A stretch of 64,000 bases of DNA from Clostridium_AD frigoriphilum (GTDB lineage Bacteria > Bacillota > Clostridia > Clostridiales > Clostridiaceae), in the NCBI RefSeq assembly GCF_036541405.1, contig NZ_JAZHFS010000006.1, forward strand, positions 62,001 through 126,000, read 5' to 3'. The notes below the pieces were generated by a model that saw nothing but the letters and a program-made list of their open reading frames with translations, did not search any database and was not told where the DNA came from. Positions 35,020 to 44,499 of the stretch are shown here, piece by piece. Within the stretch, counting starts at the first letter, position 1, and each line of letters opens with the position of its first letter. A program made the translations under genes and the position numbers.

Positions 35020-35085
35020 CCATATCTTAGTCTATTTTAAGAATTATCTGTTATATTTTTAATGTTTCATAGATATTCTTTTATA

Positions 35086-35388
35086 TTATTTAAGAACTGC
35101 TTGTGTTATCTTAATAAGTTGCTCTTTACTTAGTGCTTCAAGATATCTTTGACGTTCCAAAAATGTGCACTCTTCTAGAAGTTTTCTTTCTCTGCGAGTT
35201 TCTATGTAAATACCTGAAACCATAAGATCTTTACTATTCGAATCCATATAATGTCTTCTCCATATATTATAATATTTAATTGAGGTACTCTCACTATAGC
35301 CCTTATTTATTAATTTCATAATACCTGTTTTTCTATCTTGTTTTTCAAAACATTCACAAAGTTTATATATTTTCTGAAGCATTATCAT
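35086..35388 (-). CDS. Small protein of unknown function
   Basis: This 100-residue soluble, charged protein is not one I recognise. Its middle, GIMKLINKGYSESTSIKYYNI, is predicted to be two helices with a short turn and could be a helix-turn-helix. The C-terminal half is a charged helix rich in Glu, Arg and Leu that may form a coiled coil. AAGGAAGG lies about ten bases before the ATG, and an in-frame ATG at codon 3 is an alternative start. It stands alone between clpB and an oxidoreductase gene. It is real by ribosome site and codon pattern, but its role is open. Confidence 0.6.
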   Translation of the reverse strand: MIMLQKIYKLCECFEKQDRKTGIMKLINKGYSESTSIKYYNIWRRHYMDSNSKDLMVSGIYIETRRERKLLEECTFLERQRYLEALSKEQLIKITQAVLK

Positions 35389-35553
35389 CTTTATTTTCCT
35401 TCCTTCTTAAGCATCCAGGAAACATACAAATAAAAGTTTCTCGTTTATTTTATCCATACATGCACGATTTCTATTCACCTTATATTATACCATAATTTAG
35501 CTTAAATAACCGTTATTTATATACGAGAGACTAATTTGTTTGTTTTAAAAATT

Positions 35554-36546
35554 CTATTTAAAGCTTTCTATGGCCTTTTGGGCCCACTTAGAATCTTTAT
35601 ATATAGCCCTAGCTACACCAATAAGATCAGCCTTCCTCGAAGACAAAAGACTTTCTGCAGCTTCTACCTTTGTAATTCCACCAGTAAGTAGAACTGGAAT
35701 AGCTACAACTTCCTTTATAGATTGCGATAACGGTGAAAAATACCCTTGACTAGTATTACCTGGAATAATAAATCTACAAAAGCCTCCAGAAATATCAAGA
35801 ATATCTACACCTGCCTTTTCAAAAGCTACCGCAGCGATTTTGCTATCTTCAATTGTAATACCGCCCTCCATATTATCACTAGCACCGAGTCTTAGAAGAA
35901 TTGGGAAATCATCCCCAACAACATCACGTACTGCTTTAATAATATCTAAATGAATTTTAATTCTACCTAGTAAATCTCCACCATATTCGTCATTTCTCTT
36001 GTTAGTTAAAGGAGAGAAAAATTGGTTTAGAAGATATCCATGTGCAGAATGAATCTCTACACCATCAAATCCAGATTCCTTAACACGCCTTGCAGCATTT
36101 TTAAATTCTAAGATTATATTTTTAATTTCCTTTATTGAAAGCTCATCTGGTACAATACTTGAATTCGGATTTATAATAGCTGATGGGCCTACTGGATTAA
36201 GCCCTGTAATTTCTTTATTTGTTGAACTTCCAGCATGATTAATTTGCATTACTGTTTTAGATCCATTTCTATGAATAATGTTAGATAATTCCTTTAGACT
36301 TTCAATTGTACTATCCTCTGCAATAGAAAGTTGTCTTTCGCTAGCCTTTCCTGCGAGTGTTATAAAACTATGTTCAATAATAATAAGAGAGATATATCCA
36401 CCTCTAGATTTTTCATCATAATAATCTAATATATCTTTACTTACCTTTCCATTCTGATCTGATTTCGACGTAGCCATTGGTGGCATAACCAATCTATTGT
36501 TTAATGTTAACTTACAATTTTCTAAAGACTTAAGCAAATATGACAT
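35554..36546 (-). CDS. Old Yellow Enzyme family NADH:flavin oxidoreductase
   Basis: This 330-residue FMN barrel enzyme has active-site and cofactor motifs NRLVMPPMATSKSDQNGKVS near the N-terminus. Next come VMQINHAGSS, the paired histidine region VEIHSAHGYLLNQFFSPLTN, RNDEYGG and the C-terminal phosphate site LLTGGITKVEAAE. Short single-domain members reduce activated C=C bonds (enoate or quinone reductases). There is no iron-sulphur or second flavin domain, so it is not a 2,4-dienoyl-CoA or bile-acid type fusion. The physiological substrate is unknown. GGAGG precedes the ATG. Confidence 0.9.
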   Translation of the reverse strand: MSYLLKSLENCKLTLNNRLVMPPMATSKSDQNGKVSKDILDYYDEKSRGGYISLIIIEHSFITLAGKASERQLSIAEDSTIESLKELSNIIHRNGSKTVMQINHAGSSTNKEITGLNPVGPSAIINPNSSIVPDELSIKEIKNIILEFKNAARRVKESGFDGVEIHSAHGYLLNQFFSPLTNKRNDEYGGDLLGRIKIHLDIIKAVRDVVGDDFPILLRLGASDNMEGGITIEDSKIAAVAFEKAGVDILDISGGFCRFIIPGNTSQGYFSPLSQSIKEVVAIPVLLTGGITKVEAAESLLSSRKADLIGVARAIYKDSKWAQKAIESFK

Positions 36547-36701
36547 TTAATAACCTCCATATAGTTTATTATTTTTGTATTTTTTATTAATCTATATCAT
36601 TTTACTATAATCCTTATCAATCTTAAATTCTATGCGATTTTATAAAGTTACTAATTTATTCACATATTTATAAATTATTATGGTCATACTCCAAAACATA
36701 T

Positions 36702-36741
36702 AATCCCTATAGTTACTTAAACTTAAGTAACTATAGGGATT
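36702..36741. terminator. Long perfect hairpin after dctM
   Basis: Two 19-base arms (AATCCCTATAGTTACTTAA and its complement) are separated by two bases. It lies 57 bases past the dctM stop and closes the TRAP operon. The T tract on the minus strand is weak, so an RNA-stabilising role is also possible. Confidence 0.65.
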
Positions 36742-36797
36742 TAGTTTTAATTTATATTTTATTTATCATTTTTTCCTTCTGATAAAAGCCATTAAAC

Positions 36798-38090
36798 TTA
36801 ACTAAACATATGAGGAAGCATTAATGACAATCCTGGAACAAAAGTTAATACTAATAGTACAGCAATCATTACACCATAGAATGGAAATAATGCTTTTGTA
36901 ACTTTTTCTATAGATATATTTCCTATAGAACAACCTACGAATAATGTTGAACCAACTGGTGGTGTAAGTAACCCTATACCAAGATTTAACATTAAAACAA
37001 TTCCAAACTGAATAGGATCCATACCAAACTTCACTACTACTGGTAATAATATTGGTGTAGCAATAAGAATTAATGGAGCCATATCCATTATCATACCTAG
37101 TCCAAGTAATATGAGATTTATAAGTAAAAATATTACTACCCTGTTGTCTGATACTGCTATTAATGCATTTGTTACAAGTTCTGGTAATTGAACCATTGCA
37201 ATCATCCAACCAAAAGCTGCTGATGCTGCTATAAGTCCCATAACCATTGATATAGTTTTTAATGATTTTCTAAGTATGGATCCCATTCTAGATAATGGGA
37301 CATCTTTATATACAAAGAATGTAATAATAAAGGCATAAACTGTTGCAAGAGCTGCTGATTCTGTAGCAGTACAAATACCCGTCATAATACCACCCATAAT
37401 AATTACTGCTGTGAACAGTCCAAGAATACCATCCTTTAACATATAAAGTTTTTGCTTAAAAGGTATTTTTTCACTTACTGGATATTTTCTTTTCAAAGCC
37501 ATAAAATAACTAAATACCATTACTGATAATCCAAGGAAAATCCCTGGCACAATACCAGCTAAGAATAGACTGCTTATTGATACTCCTCCAGCTGCTAGTG
37601 AAAAAAGAATTAGATTATGACTAGGAGGCACAAGTACTCCTTGCGTTGCTGATGCTACTGTTACACAAACTGCAAAGTCTTTATCATAACCTTCTTTTTC
37701 CATCATAGGAATCATAATAGATCCAATCGATGTTGTATCTGCTACTGATGAACCAGAAAGCCCTCCAAAGAATAAACAAGCAAGAACATCTACCATTGCT
37801 AGTCCACCTCTTATTCTTCCGACTATTACTCTTGAAAAATTAACAAGCCGAGTCGATATACCTCCTTGCCCCATAATCTCTCCTGCAAGTATAAAGAAAG
37901 GAATAGTAATTAATGAGAAGGAGCTAATTCCTTTTGCTATTTGCTGCACAATCGACATTAATGGAATTTGCAAAAATATAGCCGTTGTAACCGCTGACAA
38001 TCCTAATGAGAAAGTGATTGGTACTTTTACTAGAAGTAATCCAAAGAATACTCCAAGTAAAATAATAATCGCTATTGTATTAGTATCCAT
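36798..38090 (-). CDS. dctM: TRAP transporter large permease subunit
   Basis: This 430-residue membrane protein of the DctM/SiaM class has about 12 helices. Family segments include VPITFSLGLSAVTTAIF, the substrate/Na+ region FFILAGEIMGQGGIS, GGLSGSSVADTTSIGSIMIP and the C-terminal LLTPPVGSTLFVGCSI. With DctP and DctQ it forms a sodium-coupled importer for organic acids. Position beside hexuronate catabolic genes suggests uronates or their oligomers as substrate, which is an inference. GGAGGT precedes the ATG. Confidence 0.95.
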   Translation of the reverse strand: MDTNTIAIIILLGVFFGLLLVKVPITFSLGLSAVTTAIFLQIPLMSIVQQIAKGISSFSLITIPFFILAGEIMGQGGISTRLVNFSRVIVGRIRGGLAMVDVLACLFFGGLSGSSVADTTSIGSIMIPMMEKEGYDKDFAVCVTVASATQGVLVPPSHNLILFSLAAGGVSISSLFLAGIVPGIFLGLSVMVFSYFMALKRKYPVSEKIPFKQKLYMLKDGILGLFTAVIIMGGIMTGICTATESAALATVYAFIITFFVYKDVPLSRMGSILRKSLKTISMVMGLIAASAAFGWMIAMVQLPELVTNALIAVSDNRVVIFLLINLILLGLGMIMDMAPLILIATPILLPVVVKFGMDPIQFGIVLMLNLGIGLLTPPVGSTLFVGCSIGNISIEKVTKALFPFYGVMIAVLLVLTFVPGLSLMLPHMFS

Positions 38091-38105
38091 AATCTACCTC
38101 CAAAT

Positions 38106-38585
38106 CTAATTTTGTTTATCTGTTATTAAATTTAAAATTCTTATTATTGTATAAAAAACTATCATAATTCCTGCAACAGGTAACACTGCATATAAAACAC
38201 CTGAAGGAAGTTGTGTTGCTGGAAGTGTAGAACCCATCGTACTCATAGTTAAGTCCTTACCATAAATAAATAGAATTATTCCAAAAATCATTACTGCTAA
38301 TTCATCAAAATAAAATATTACCTTCTGTGCTATTTTAGGAAATAAGTTAACTAAAGCACTAATGCTCAAATGTGTGCCTTCCTTCACTCCAATTGCAGTC
38401 GTAATAAATCCTAACCATATCATTAATATTACAGCCGTTTCCTCGGACCAACGAGGGGTAAATCCAAGTATATATCTTGTAAATACTTGATAGAAAACTA
38501 TACAAACTAAAATTACTAATGTTGCCATACATATATATTCTATAGCCTTGTCTATTTTATTTAATATCTTTTTAAATATACTCAA
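38106..38585 (-). CDS. dctQ: TRAP transporter small permease subunit
   Basis: This 159-residue four-helix protein of the DctQ type has the family features QVFTRYILGFTPRWSEETAV near the end of helix 2 and GVKEGTHLSISALVNLFP. It anchors the large permease subunit. The start is TTG at 38585 with AGGAG ten bases upstream. It lies between dctP (93 bases upstream) and dctM (15 bases downstream). Confidence 0.92.
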   Translation of the reverse strand: MSIFKKILNKIDKAIEYICMATLVILVCIVFYQVFTRYILGFTPRWSEETAVILMIWLGFITTAIGVKEGTHLSISALVNLFPKIAQKVIFYFDELAVMIFGIILFIYGKDLTMSTMGSTLPATQLPSGVLYAVLPVAGIMIVFYTIIRILNLITDKQN

Positions 38586-38678
38586 TTCTATTTCACTCCT
38601 TTATTTTTATAAAGTGAAGGAACCTGCTTTATCTATATAAAATATTTCATAAAGCAGATTCCTATTATTAAATCTTAA

Positions 38679-39710
38679 TTATTTTGTTGCAAGTATTGCA
38701 TCAATTGTTTCTTTCCATTCTGGATGTGCAGCATACATAGGTTTAACTGCTTTTTGGAATAATACCTGTTCATCAGAAGTTAGTTTAGTAATTGTAACTC
38801 CACCCTTTTTAACTATTGTAGCTTGAGCTGCATCAGACTGTTTAAGCCATTCAACTCGTTCTACATTTGCACCAACTATAGCTGCTGCTTTTACTATTTT
38901 TTGATCATCTGCTGATATTTTGTCCCATGATATTTTACTAAATGCTATCATTTCTGGAACTCTTGTATGTTCATCAATAGTGATATGTTTTGCTACTTGA
39001 TAATGATTAGATGATAAATAACTTGGCCAATTGTTTTCTGCTCCATCAACTACACCAGTTTGTAATGCACTATATACATCACCATAAGCCATTGGAGTAG
39101 AAGATGCGCCTAATGCCTTAACCATATCCATCATAGGTTTACTTTCTTGTACTCTAATCTTTAAACCTTTTAAGTCAGCTGGAGTTTTTATATCTTTCTT
39201 TGTGTTATAAAAATTTCTTGCTCCAGAATCTACCCAACTAAGTCCTACAATTTTGCTATCTGCTGATAAACTAGCAAACATTTTCTCTCCTACTGGTCCT
39301 TCTAAAACTCTAAACATTTGATCTTTATCCTTATAAAGATAAGGAAGAATTAAAGCGCCTATTTGTTTATTAAACTCAGCTAGTGGTGCAGCTCCTATAC
39401 GTATCGCATCAATACCACCGAATTGAAGTTGTTCTATAGTACTTTTTTCATCTCCAAGTTGTGAACCTAAAAATACTTTTATTTTTATTCTGCCATTTGT
39501 TTTAGCTTCTACTTCTTTAGCAAATGCTTGATCTCCTATTATTGTTGGATATCCTGCAGGTTGATTATCTGATAATCTTAAAGTAACTGATTTAGTTGCT
39601 GTTTTGCCAGCATCCTTTGTAGCAGTTGGTGTTTTAGTTCCACAACCAGCTAGTACACCTACAGTTAGTACAAGACATGAAAATATTGCGATAAATTTCT
39701 TTTTATTCAT
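38679..39710 (-). CDS. dctP: TRAP transporter periplasmic-type binding lipoprotein
   Basis: This 343-residue solute receptor has an N-terminal lipoprotein signal ending in VGVLAGCGTK, so the mature protein is lipid-anchored outside the membrane. The DctP fold is clear: LRLSDNQPAGYPTIIGDQAF, FLGSQLGDEKSTIEQLQFGG, the ligand-carboxylate arginine region LKGLKIRVQESKPM, and TGVVDGAENNWPSYLS. It is the first TRAP gene, preceded by a pair of ACAATCG repeats that may bind the YesN-type regulator. Substrate is inferred to be a uronate. Confidence 0.95.
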   Translation of the reverse strand: MNKKKFIAIFSCLVLTVGVLAGCGTKTPTATKDAGKTATKSVTLRLSDNQPAGYPTIIGDQAFAKEVEAKTNGRIKIKVFLGSQLGDEKSTIEQLQFGGIDAIRIGAAPLAEFNKQIGALILPYLYKDKDQMFRVLEGPVGEKMFASLSADSKIVGLSWVDSGARNFYNTKKDIKTPADLKGLKIRVQESKPMMDMVKALGASSTPMAYGDVYSALQTGVVDGAENNWPSYLSSNHYQVAKHITIDEHTRVPEMIAFSKISWDKISADDQKIVKAAAIVGANVERVEWLKQSDAAQATIVKKGGVTITKLTSDEQVLFQKAVKPMYAAHPEWKETIDAILATK

Positions 39711-39791
39711 TATTTTTGCCCCCCTAAGAATCTTTCTTGTTTATATTTCTATAATACTATTTAATGAAAACCTTTACTAGAAGAATAACTT

Positions 39792-39812
39792 GCGATTGTA
39801 TGTAATCGATTG
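39792..39812 (-). promoter_or_regulatory. Direct repeat ahead of dctP, candidate YesN site
   Basis: On the minus strand ACAATCG occurs twice, separated by seven bases. The spacing is typical of an AraC-type activator site. The same heptamer occurs within the dyad before the cupin gene. No strong -35 is visible for dctP, which would fit an activated promoter. Confidence 0.45.
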
Positions 39813-39816
39813 TCAT

Positions 39817-39866
39817 ATTAAAAAAATTCCCTCATCATCATGTTAAAATACATGACGATGAGGGAA
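39817..39866 (-). terminator. Terminator after the cupin gene
   Basis: A 17-base arm, ATTCCCTCATCATCATG at 39825-39841, pairs with 39850-39866 with one wobble, and the minus strand runs into TTTTTT. It separates the cupin gene from dctP. Confidence 0.88.
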
Positions 39867-39881
39867 TATATTATATTCTAC

Positions 39882-40205
39882 TTATTTTAGAAAATCTTCT
39901 CTACGAGGTGTAAAAACATCTAATATAGTTGCATCCTCTAATGCTAAAACACCATGTAAAGCATTTGGCTTAATATAATAAGTATCACCAGTTTTTACTA
40001 TTTCCTTTTTACCATCGATGTTTAACTCAAAGCTTCCTTTTAAAATATAACTAATTTGTTCATGTACGTGTGAATGAATTTCTCCAATTGAACCTTTTGT
40101 AAAATTCACCTCAACCATCATTATATTGCTTACTTGTGCTAGTATCTTGCGAGATACACCCTTACCTAAATCCTCAAGTTTAACATCATCATTTCTTACT
40201 ATCAT
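39882..40205 (-). CDS. Cupin-domain protein
   Basis: This 107-residue single-domain cupin has its first metal motif in GEIHSHVHEQISYILKGSFE and its second in YIKPNALHGVLAL, giving three histidines and a glutamate. Small cupins in uronate clusters (KdgF type) ring-open unsaturated uronates, and this protein may do so, but the assignment rests on context and fold only. The ATG at 40205 has AAGGAGG seven bases upstream; the frame extends two codons to a TTG that is not needed. A dyad lies in the promoter region at 40240-40256. Confidence 0.78.
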   Translation of the reverse strand: MIVRNDDVKLEDLGKGVSRKILAQVSNIMMVEVNFTKGSIGEIHSHVHEQISYILKGSFELNIDGKKEIVKTGDTYYIKPNALHGVLALEDATILDVFTPRREDFLK

Positions 40206-40239
40206 ATTCAATTCCTCCTTATTATTATTTTGGGAATAT

Positions 40240-40256
40240 AACGATTGTTAATCGTT
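40240..40256 (-). promoter_or_regulatory. Dyad upstream of the cupin gene
   Basis: AACGATT-GTT-AATCGTT is a perfect 7-3-7 inverted repeat about 35 bases before the cupin start. It contains the heptamer ACAATCG (minus strand) that is repeated ahead of dctP, so one regulator may act at both. Confidence 0.45.
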
Positions 40257-40382
40257 ACCATTATCTATTTAAATTATTGTACTTACTTGTGATTATCTTA
40301 ACTTATTTATTTAAGTTATGCAATTTAATATTTGAGATTTTTAACTTTAAATTTACAAATGTATACTTTTATATTTTCTATG

Positions 40383-41942
40383 TTATAAATTGCAGTACTC
40401 CTTAGGCGATATATTAGTATATTTCTTAAACGCTTTACTAAAATAATTTTGATCTAAATATCCAACCTCAAATGAAATTTGTTTTACTGATTTTTTTCCT
40501 TCTATTAGCATACTCTTTGCCTTTTCCATTCTAATTTTAATTATATATTCCTTAATATTTGTGCCTTCCACCTTAGAAAAGATTCTACTTAAATAAAAGC
40601 TACTCATAGATATATAGTGAGCTAAATTATCTAAACTAACATCATTCATATAATTGTTTTCTATATATTCTTTAACTTTTTCAACCACGTCAATATTTTT
40701 ACTTCTTTTGTAGCTCGATATGTAAGTTATAAGATCCTTTAGTACTAGACTTACACAATTCTTTAATTCTGAAATTTTTTTCAAGTTAATAAGTTCTTCA
40801 AGGACTTTATCCTTACTAAAATCTTTGAAGTCTTTTCCCGTGAATTTATTTATATCCTCAATAACACTATCTATAATATGTAAAAGCATTTTTTTTAAAA
40901 CCACAAGATTAGAGCTACCATCTATGCTCAATAAATCGCTTAAAATGGTGTCCAATTCAGTTATTACTCCATTTAAATCTTCCTTTATTACTTTTCCACT
41001 TAGAATATTATTAACTTCATTTACATTGCCTACTGTGCTAATATTGGTTTGCAATTCACTACCAAGTCGTGTATCTAACCCTACATTTTCAGAACATCTC
41101 TTAGCTTCTTTATAAGCGAGATATAATTGATTAAGGCCATCATTAACAGCAGAAGTACCTATAGATACCGTTATATCATAGTTTAATTTAAACTCCACAC
41201 GCAAATCATTTAACAAATTTTTAAATTCTCTACTTAGGACTTTACTCCCAACAGATTCATCAAAAACAAATAATATAATATCATTTAAACATAACCCCCC
41301 TACAATACTTGGAAATAATATGTTTAATCTATTTTTTATTACAACAATGATACTCTCATCAAACAATTTTTTTTCATTTAAATTAAATATTAAACAACAA
41401 AACCTTGCACTATCAATTTCAAAAATATTCCTATATTCATTAAATTGATCCTCAGTTAATGTCACCCCATAAGCTATATTTTCAATCATTTGCTTTTCAA
41501 CATAAGGAGAAATTTTCTCATAAGTTTCCTTTAATTGATTGTTTTTATTTTCCATTAAATTTTTAGTGTTAATTTTACTAATTACCTTGTTTAGCGAGTT
41601 TACAAATTCATCATTAGAAAAAGGCTTTAATAAGTAATCGCTTACTCCAATATGTATTGCCTTCTTCGCATAATCAAAATAATTAAAAGCGGTAAGTATT
41701 ATAAATTCAGTTTGCGAATAATTCTCTTTAATAATGCTACAGGCTTCGAGCCCCTCCATTATTGGCATATGAATATCCATTAATATAATATGAGGTTTTA
41801 GTAAAAGTGCAATATCCACCGCATCTCTCCCATTATTTGCCTCACCAACAACCTCAATACTTTGTGAAAAATATTTTTTTAGCAGAAATCGAAGAGCCTT
41901 TCTTTCTAAAGCCTCATCTTCAGCAATTAAAAGTTTTATCAA
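40383..41942 (-). CDS. yesN: YesN-type response regulator with AraC DNA-binding domain
   Basis: This roughly 519-residue protein has a receiver domain at about 1-125 with phospho-aspartate in HIILMDIHMPIMEGL and switch residues in FIILTAFN and YLLKPFS. A long middle region of about 130-410 follows, then an AraC-type pair of helix-turn-helix motifs ending GYLDQNYFSKAFKKYTNISP. It partners YesM, encoded immediately before it, and should activate the TRAP and cupin genes downstream. The likely start is TTG at 41942, eight bases after GGGGG, overlapping the yesM end by 23 bases. ATG codons at 41957 and 41960 are alternatives but touch the ribosome site. Confidence 0.9.
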   Translation of the reverse strand: MIKLLIAEDEALERKALRFLLKKYFSQSIEVVGEANNGRDAVDIALLLKPHIILMDIHMPIMEGLEACSIIKENYSQTEFIILTAFNYFDYAKKAIHIGVSDYLLKPFSNDEFVNSLNKVISKINTKNLMENKNNQLKETYEKISPYVEKQMIENIAYGVTLTEDQFNEYRNIFEIDSARFCCLIFNLNEKKLFDESIIVVIKNRLNILFPSIVGGLCLNDIILFVFDESVGSKVLSREFKNLLNDLRVEFKLNYDITVSIGTSAVNDGLNQLYLAYKEAKRCSENVGLDTRLGSELQTNISTVGNVNEVNNILSGKVIKEDLNGVITELDTILSDLLSIDGSSNLVVLKKMLLHIIDSVIEDINKFTGKDFKDFSKDKVLEELINLKKISELKNCVSLVLKDLITYISSYKRSKNIDVVEKVKEYIENNYMNDVSLDNLAHYISMSSFYLSRIFSKVEGTNIKEYIIKIRMEKAKSMLIEGKKSVKQISFEVGYLDQNYFSKAFKKYTNISPKEYCNL

Positions 41943-43431
41943 TATCTTCACCCCCATCAATAGGAATAGAAATCATTACCCTTGTCCCTTCTCCTCTTTC
42001 ACTTTCTATCTTAAATAAATCACTCCTATTAAAATAGAGTTCTAACCTTTTTTTTACATTAAAAACTCCGAGTCCAGTTGATTTATTTTTTATATCACTT
42101 AGTATTATATCAATTTTTTCATTATCCATCCCAACACCATTATCCTTAATACTTATAGAAATAAAATTATTTTTATCTTTTACTACCGTAATATATATTA
42201 TTCCGCCCTTATCTTTTTCTCTTAATCCATGGATTATTGCATTTTCAACAATAGGTTGTATAAGCATCGGTGGTACTTTAACAGTATCCAAAGTCTCATC
42301 GATATTAAATATAAAACTCATTTGATCTTGAAACCTAGTTTCTTGTATAATAACATAGGCTTTAACCATACGAATTTCTTCCTTTAATTCTACCATCTTA
42401 TCCTTACAATCCAAATTGTATCTCAATATTTTTGAAGTAGCTTCTATTAGTTTAACAGTTTGATCTGCATCCTCAAACATTGCTACTCTACCAATAGTAT
42501 TTAAAGTGTTGAATAAAAAATGTGGATCCATCTGTGATTGCAATGCTGACAATTGTGTTTCTTTAATTAATTTGTCCTTCTGCGTATTTTTAAGTTTCTC
42601 CGCATGGTAACTATTTTCAATTTCAGCTTTTTCATTTAACTCCTTAATAAATTCGCGAATACTGTATTTCATCTTATCAAAAGCCCTAGCGAGACTATTT
42701 AGCTCTTCATATTTTTGATCTTTAAGATCTGGTATCCCCCATTTTGCCTCCGTTAAAAGTTCCGCATAGGACCTAAGTTTACCTATCGTATTGTTCAAAT
42801 CTCGGCTTACCATCATAGTGAAAGCAAAACTAACTAATATAATAAATATTAATGCAGTATAAATTCCCCTCTCTGTATTATTGTACTTTTGCACGGAAGT
42901 AGAATACTCATTATTACTATAATGCATATATGACACTAGTAATGACTCAGAATGTTTAGTTATATAAGTAAACAAAGTCTTTATTTCAGTTAATTTATCA
43001 TAACTTCTTGGATCCAACCTTTCTAAATTTATAACCTTACTCATTAAATGATAAGACTCAGTCTTATAAATATCATACATATTATTTAAATTTCTTAAAT
43101 AAATGCTGCTGTTTTCATCTTTTTCAATGTAGGGTTGAATTTCAATCAATAAATTCTTTATTTTATTATTCGAGTCAGTATATTTTCGAATATTGCTATC
43201 ATCCTTTGTTTTTATAAACATATCAAAATAACCCCAACTATTACTAAATTCTAGTGAAAGTGTGCTTAATTTAATATTTATATTTGTATAATCATCGTAA
43301 TTCTTAGAAGTTATTTTTTTTTCATACAAAGAAAAAACAAAACCAATACTCATTAGTAATATAATAAGTATAAAATTATTAAAAACTTTTCCTCCTATTG
43401 ACCTTTCACTAGTTACCTTATTTAATTTCAT
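41920..43431 (-). CDS. yesM: YesM-type sensor histidine kinase
   Basis: This 503-residue membrane kinase has helices at about 14-30 and 185-205 flanking an extracytoplasmic helical sensor region. A HAMP-like linker follows, then the His_kinase domain with LQSQMDPHFLFNTLNTIGR (phospho-histidine in DPHF). The ATP site holds IVENAIIHGL and IKDNGVGMDNEK, ending with a G-box GLGVFNVKKRL. YesM/YesN pairs sense extracellular sugars or oligomers and control adjacent uptake genes. The position between kduI and the TRAP genes suggests a uronate signal. AAGGAG precedes the ATG. Confidence 0.92.
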   Translation of the reverse strand: MKLNKVTSERSIGGKVFNNFILIILLMSIGFVFSLYEKKITSKNYDDYTNINIKLSTLSLEFSNSWGYFDMFIKTKDDSNIRKYTDSNNKIKNLLIEIQPYIEKDENSSIYLRNLNNMYDIYKTESYHLMSKVINLERLDPRSYDKLTEIKTLFTYITKHSESLLVSYMHYSNNEYSTSVQKYNNTERGIYTALIFIILVSFAFTMMVSRDLNNTIGKLRSYAELLTEAKWGIPDLKDQKYEELNSLARAFDKMKYSIREFIKELNEKAEIENSYHAEKLKNTQKDKLIKETQLSALQSQMDPHFLFNTLNTIGRVAMFEDADQTVKLIEATSKILRYNLDCKDKMVELKEEIRMVKAYVIIQETRFQDQMSFIFNIDETLDTVKVPPMLIQPIVENAIIHGLREKDKGGIIYITVVKDKNNFISISIKDNGVGMDNEKIDIILSDIKNKSTGLGVFNVKKRLELYFNRSDLFKIESERGEGTRVMISIPIDGGEDIDKTFNC

Positions 43432-43542
43432 TTTAAGCTCCTTTAAAACAACTAATAATTTTTATGTATAAGGTATAAAATGTAACATCATCATGCTTTA
43501 TTATACTATCTAATTCTTATACAGTCTAATAATTCTCATAAT

Positions 43543-43586
43543 AAAAAAAGCGATACATATGAATTTAAATTCAATGTATCACTTTT
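43543..43586 (-). terminator. Terminator after kduI
   Basis: AAAAG and GATACAT on the left pair with ATGTATC and CTTTT on the right, with further pairing at GAATT/AATTC, followed on the minus strand by TTTTTTTAT. It ends the lacI-kduI unit. Confidence 0.85.
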
Positions 43587-43602
43587 AATATTTATTGTTA
43601 AA

Positions 43603-44433
43603 TTATTTTATATCTTTAGTTAAAACTGCATCCATATCTGTAAATTCCTGATTTTCTCCAACCATACCCCAAATGAAAGTATAATTTTTTGTTCCAACAC
43701 CTGAGTGTATAGACCAGCTTGGAGATATAACGGCTTGTTCATTTTTCATAACAATATGTCTAGTCTCTTGTGGAGTTCCCATGAGATGGAACACAACATT
43801 ATCTGCATCCATATCGAAATATAAATATACTTCCATACGTCTATCATGAGTATGACAAGGCATCGTATTCCATACACTACCTGGATTAAGTATTGTCATT
43901 CCCATAACTAATTGACAGCTTTTGCAAACTGCTGGATGAACATATTGATTTATTACTCTTTTATTACATTCTTCATCACTGCCAGCTTGGACCTTATTAG
44001 CCTTTTCTAAACTAATTTCTACTGTAGGATAGTTTTTATGTGCTGTGGCACTATTCATATAAAATTTAGCTGGATTTTTAGCGTCGACACTTGTAAAACT
44101 AATTTCTTTAATTCCTAGACCAACATAAAGTCCGTCTCTAGCTCCTAGTTCATGTTTTTCACCATCTAAAGTAACTGTTCCAGCTCCACCGATATTAATT
44201 ACTCCAAGTTCACGTCTTTGAAGAAAATAATCACAACCTAAAGCTTTACTTCCTTCTAAAACAAGAGCCTTATTTGTTGGCACTATACCCGCTACTATTA
44301 TTCTATCTATATGGCTATAAACCATCTTTATTTCACCCGGCACAAATAAATCCTCGATTAAAAAATGTTTCCTTAATTGTGTAGTATCATAACTTTTTGC
44401 ATCTTCATCATGACTTGCATATCTAATTTCCAT
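43603..44433 (-). CDS. kduI: 5-keto-4-deoxyuronate isomerase
   Basis: This 276-residue cupin-type isomerase converts 5-keto-4-deoxyuronate, a pectin and glycosaminoglycan breakdown product, to 2,5-diketo-3-deoxygluconate. It begins MEIRYASHDEDAKSYDTTQL, as KduI does. The zinc site is MPCHTHDRRMEVYLYFDMD (two histidines and a glutamate) plus the histidine in SWSIHSGVGTKNY. Length matches the family. KduD, the next enzyme, is not encoded in the window. KduI of E. coli can also help in hexuronate isomerisation. It is the second gene after the lacI regulator, 66 bases away. Confidence 0.95.
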   Translation of the reverse strand: MEIRYASHDEDAKSYDTTQLRKHFLIEDLFVPGEIKMVYSHIDRIIVAGIVPTNKALVLEGSKALGCDYFLQRRELGVINIGGAGTVTLDGEKHELGARDGLYVGLGIKEISFTSVDAKNPAKFYMNSATAHKNYPTVEISLEKANKVQAGSDEECNKRVINQYVHPAVCKSCQLVMGMTILNPGSVWNTMPCHTHDRRMEVYLYFDMDADNVVFHLMGTPQETRHIVMKNEQAVISPSWSIHSGVGTKNYTFIWGMVGENQEFTDMDAVLTKDIK

Positions 44434-44499
44434 TACAATTCCTCCTAATATTAATTTTATATTTTTATTACTTAGACTACCAATTTAATTATTTCTAGT

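Noticed and set aside
34868..35085. CIRCE or CtsR operator upstream of clpB
   Set aside because: Neither TTAGCACTC-N9-GAGTGCTAA nor the CtsR heptad repeat is present; the GGTCGATG repeats do not fit.
36802..37209. 135-codon minus-strand frame inside dctM
   Set aside because: Out of frame with dctM, rich in Asn, Ser, Tyr and Cys, with no similarity; a by-product of the dctM codons.
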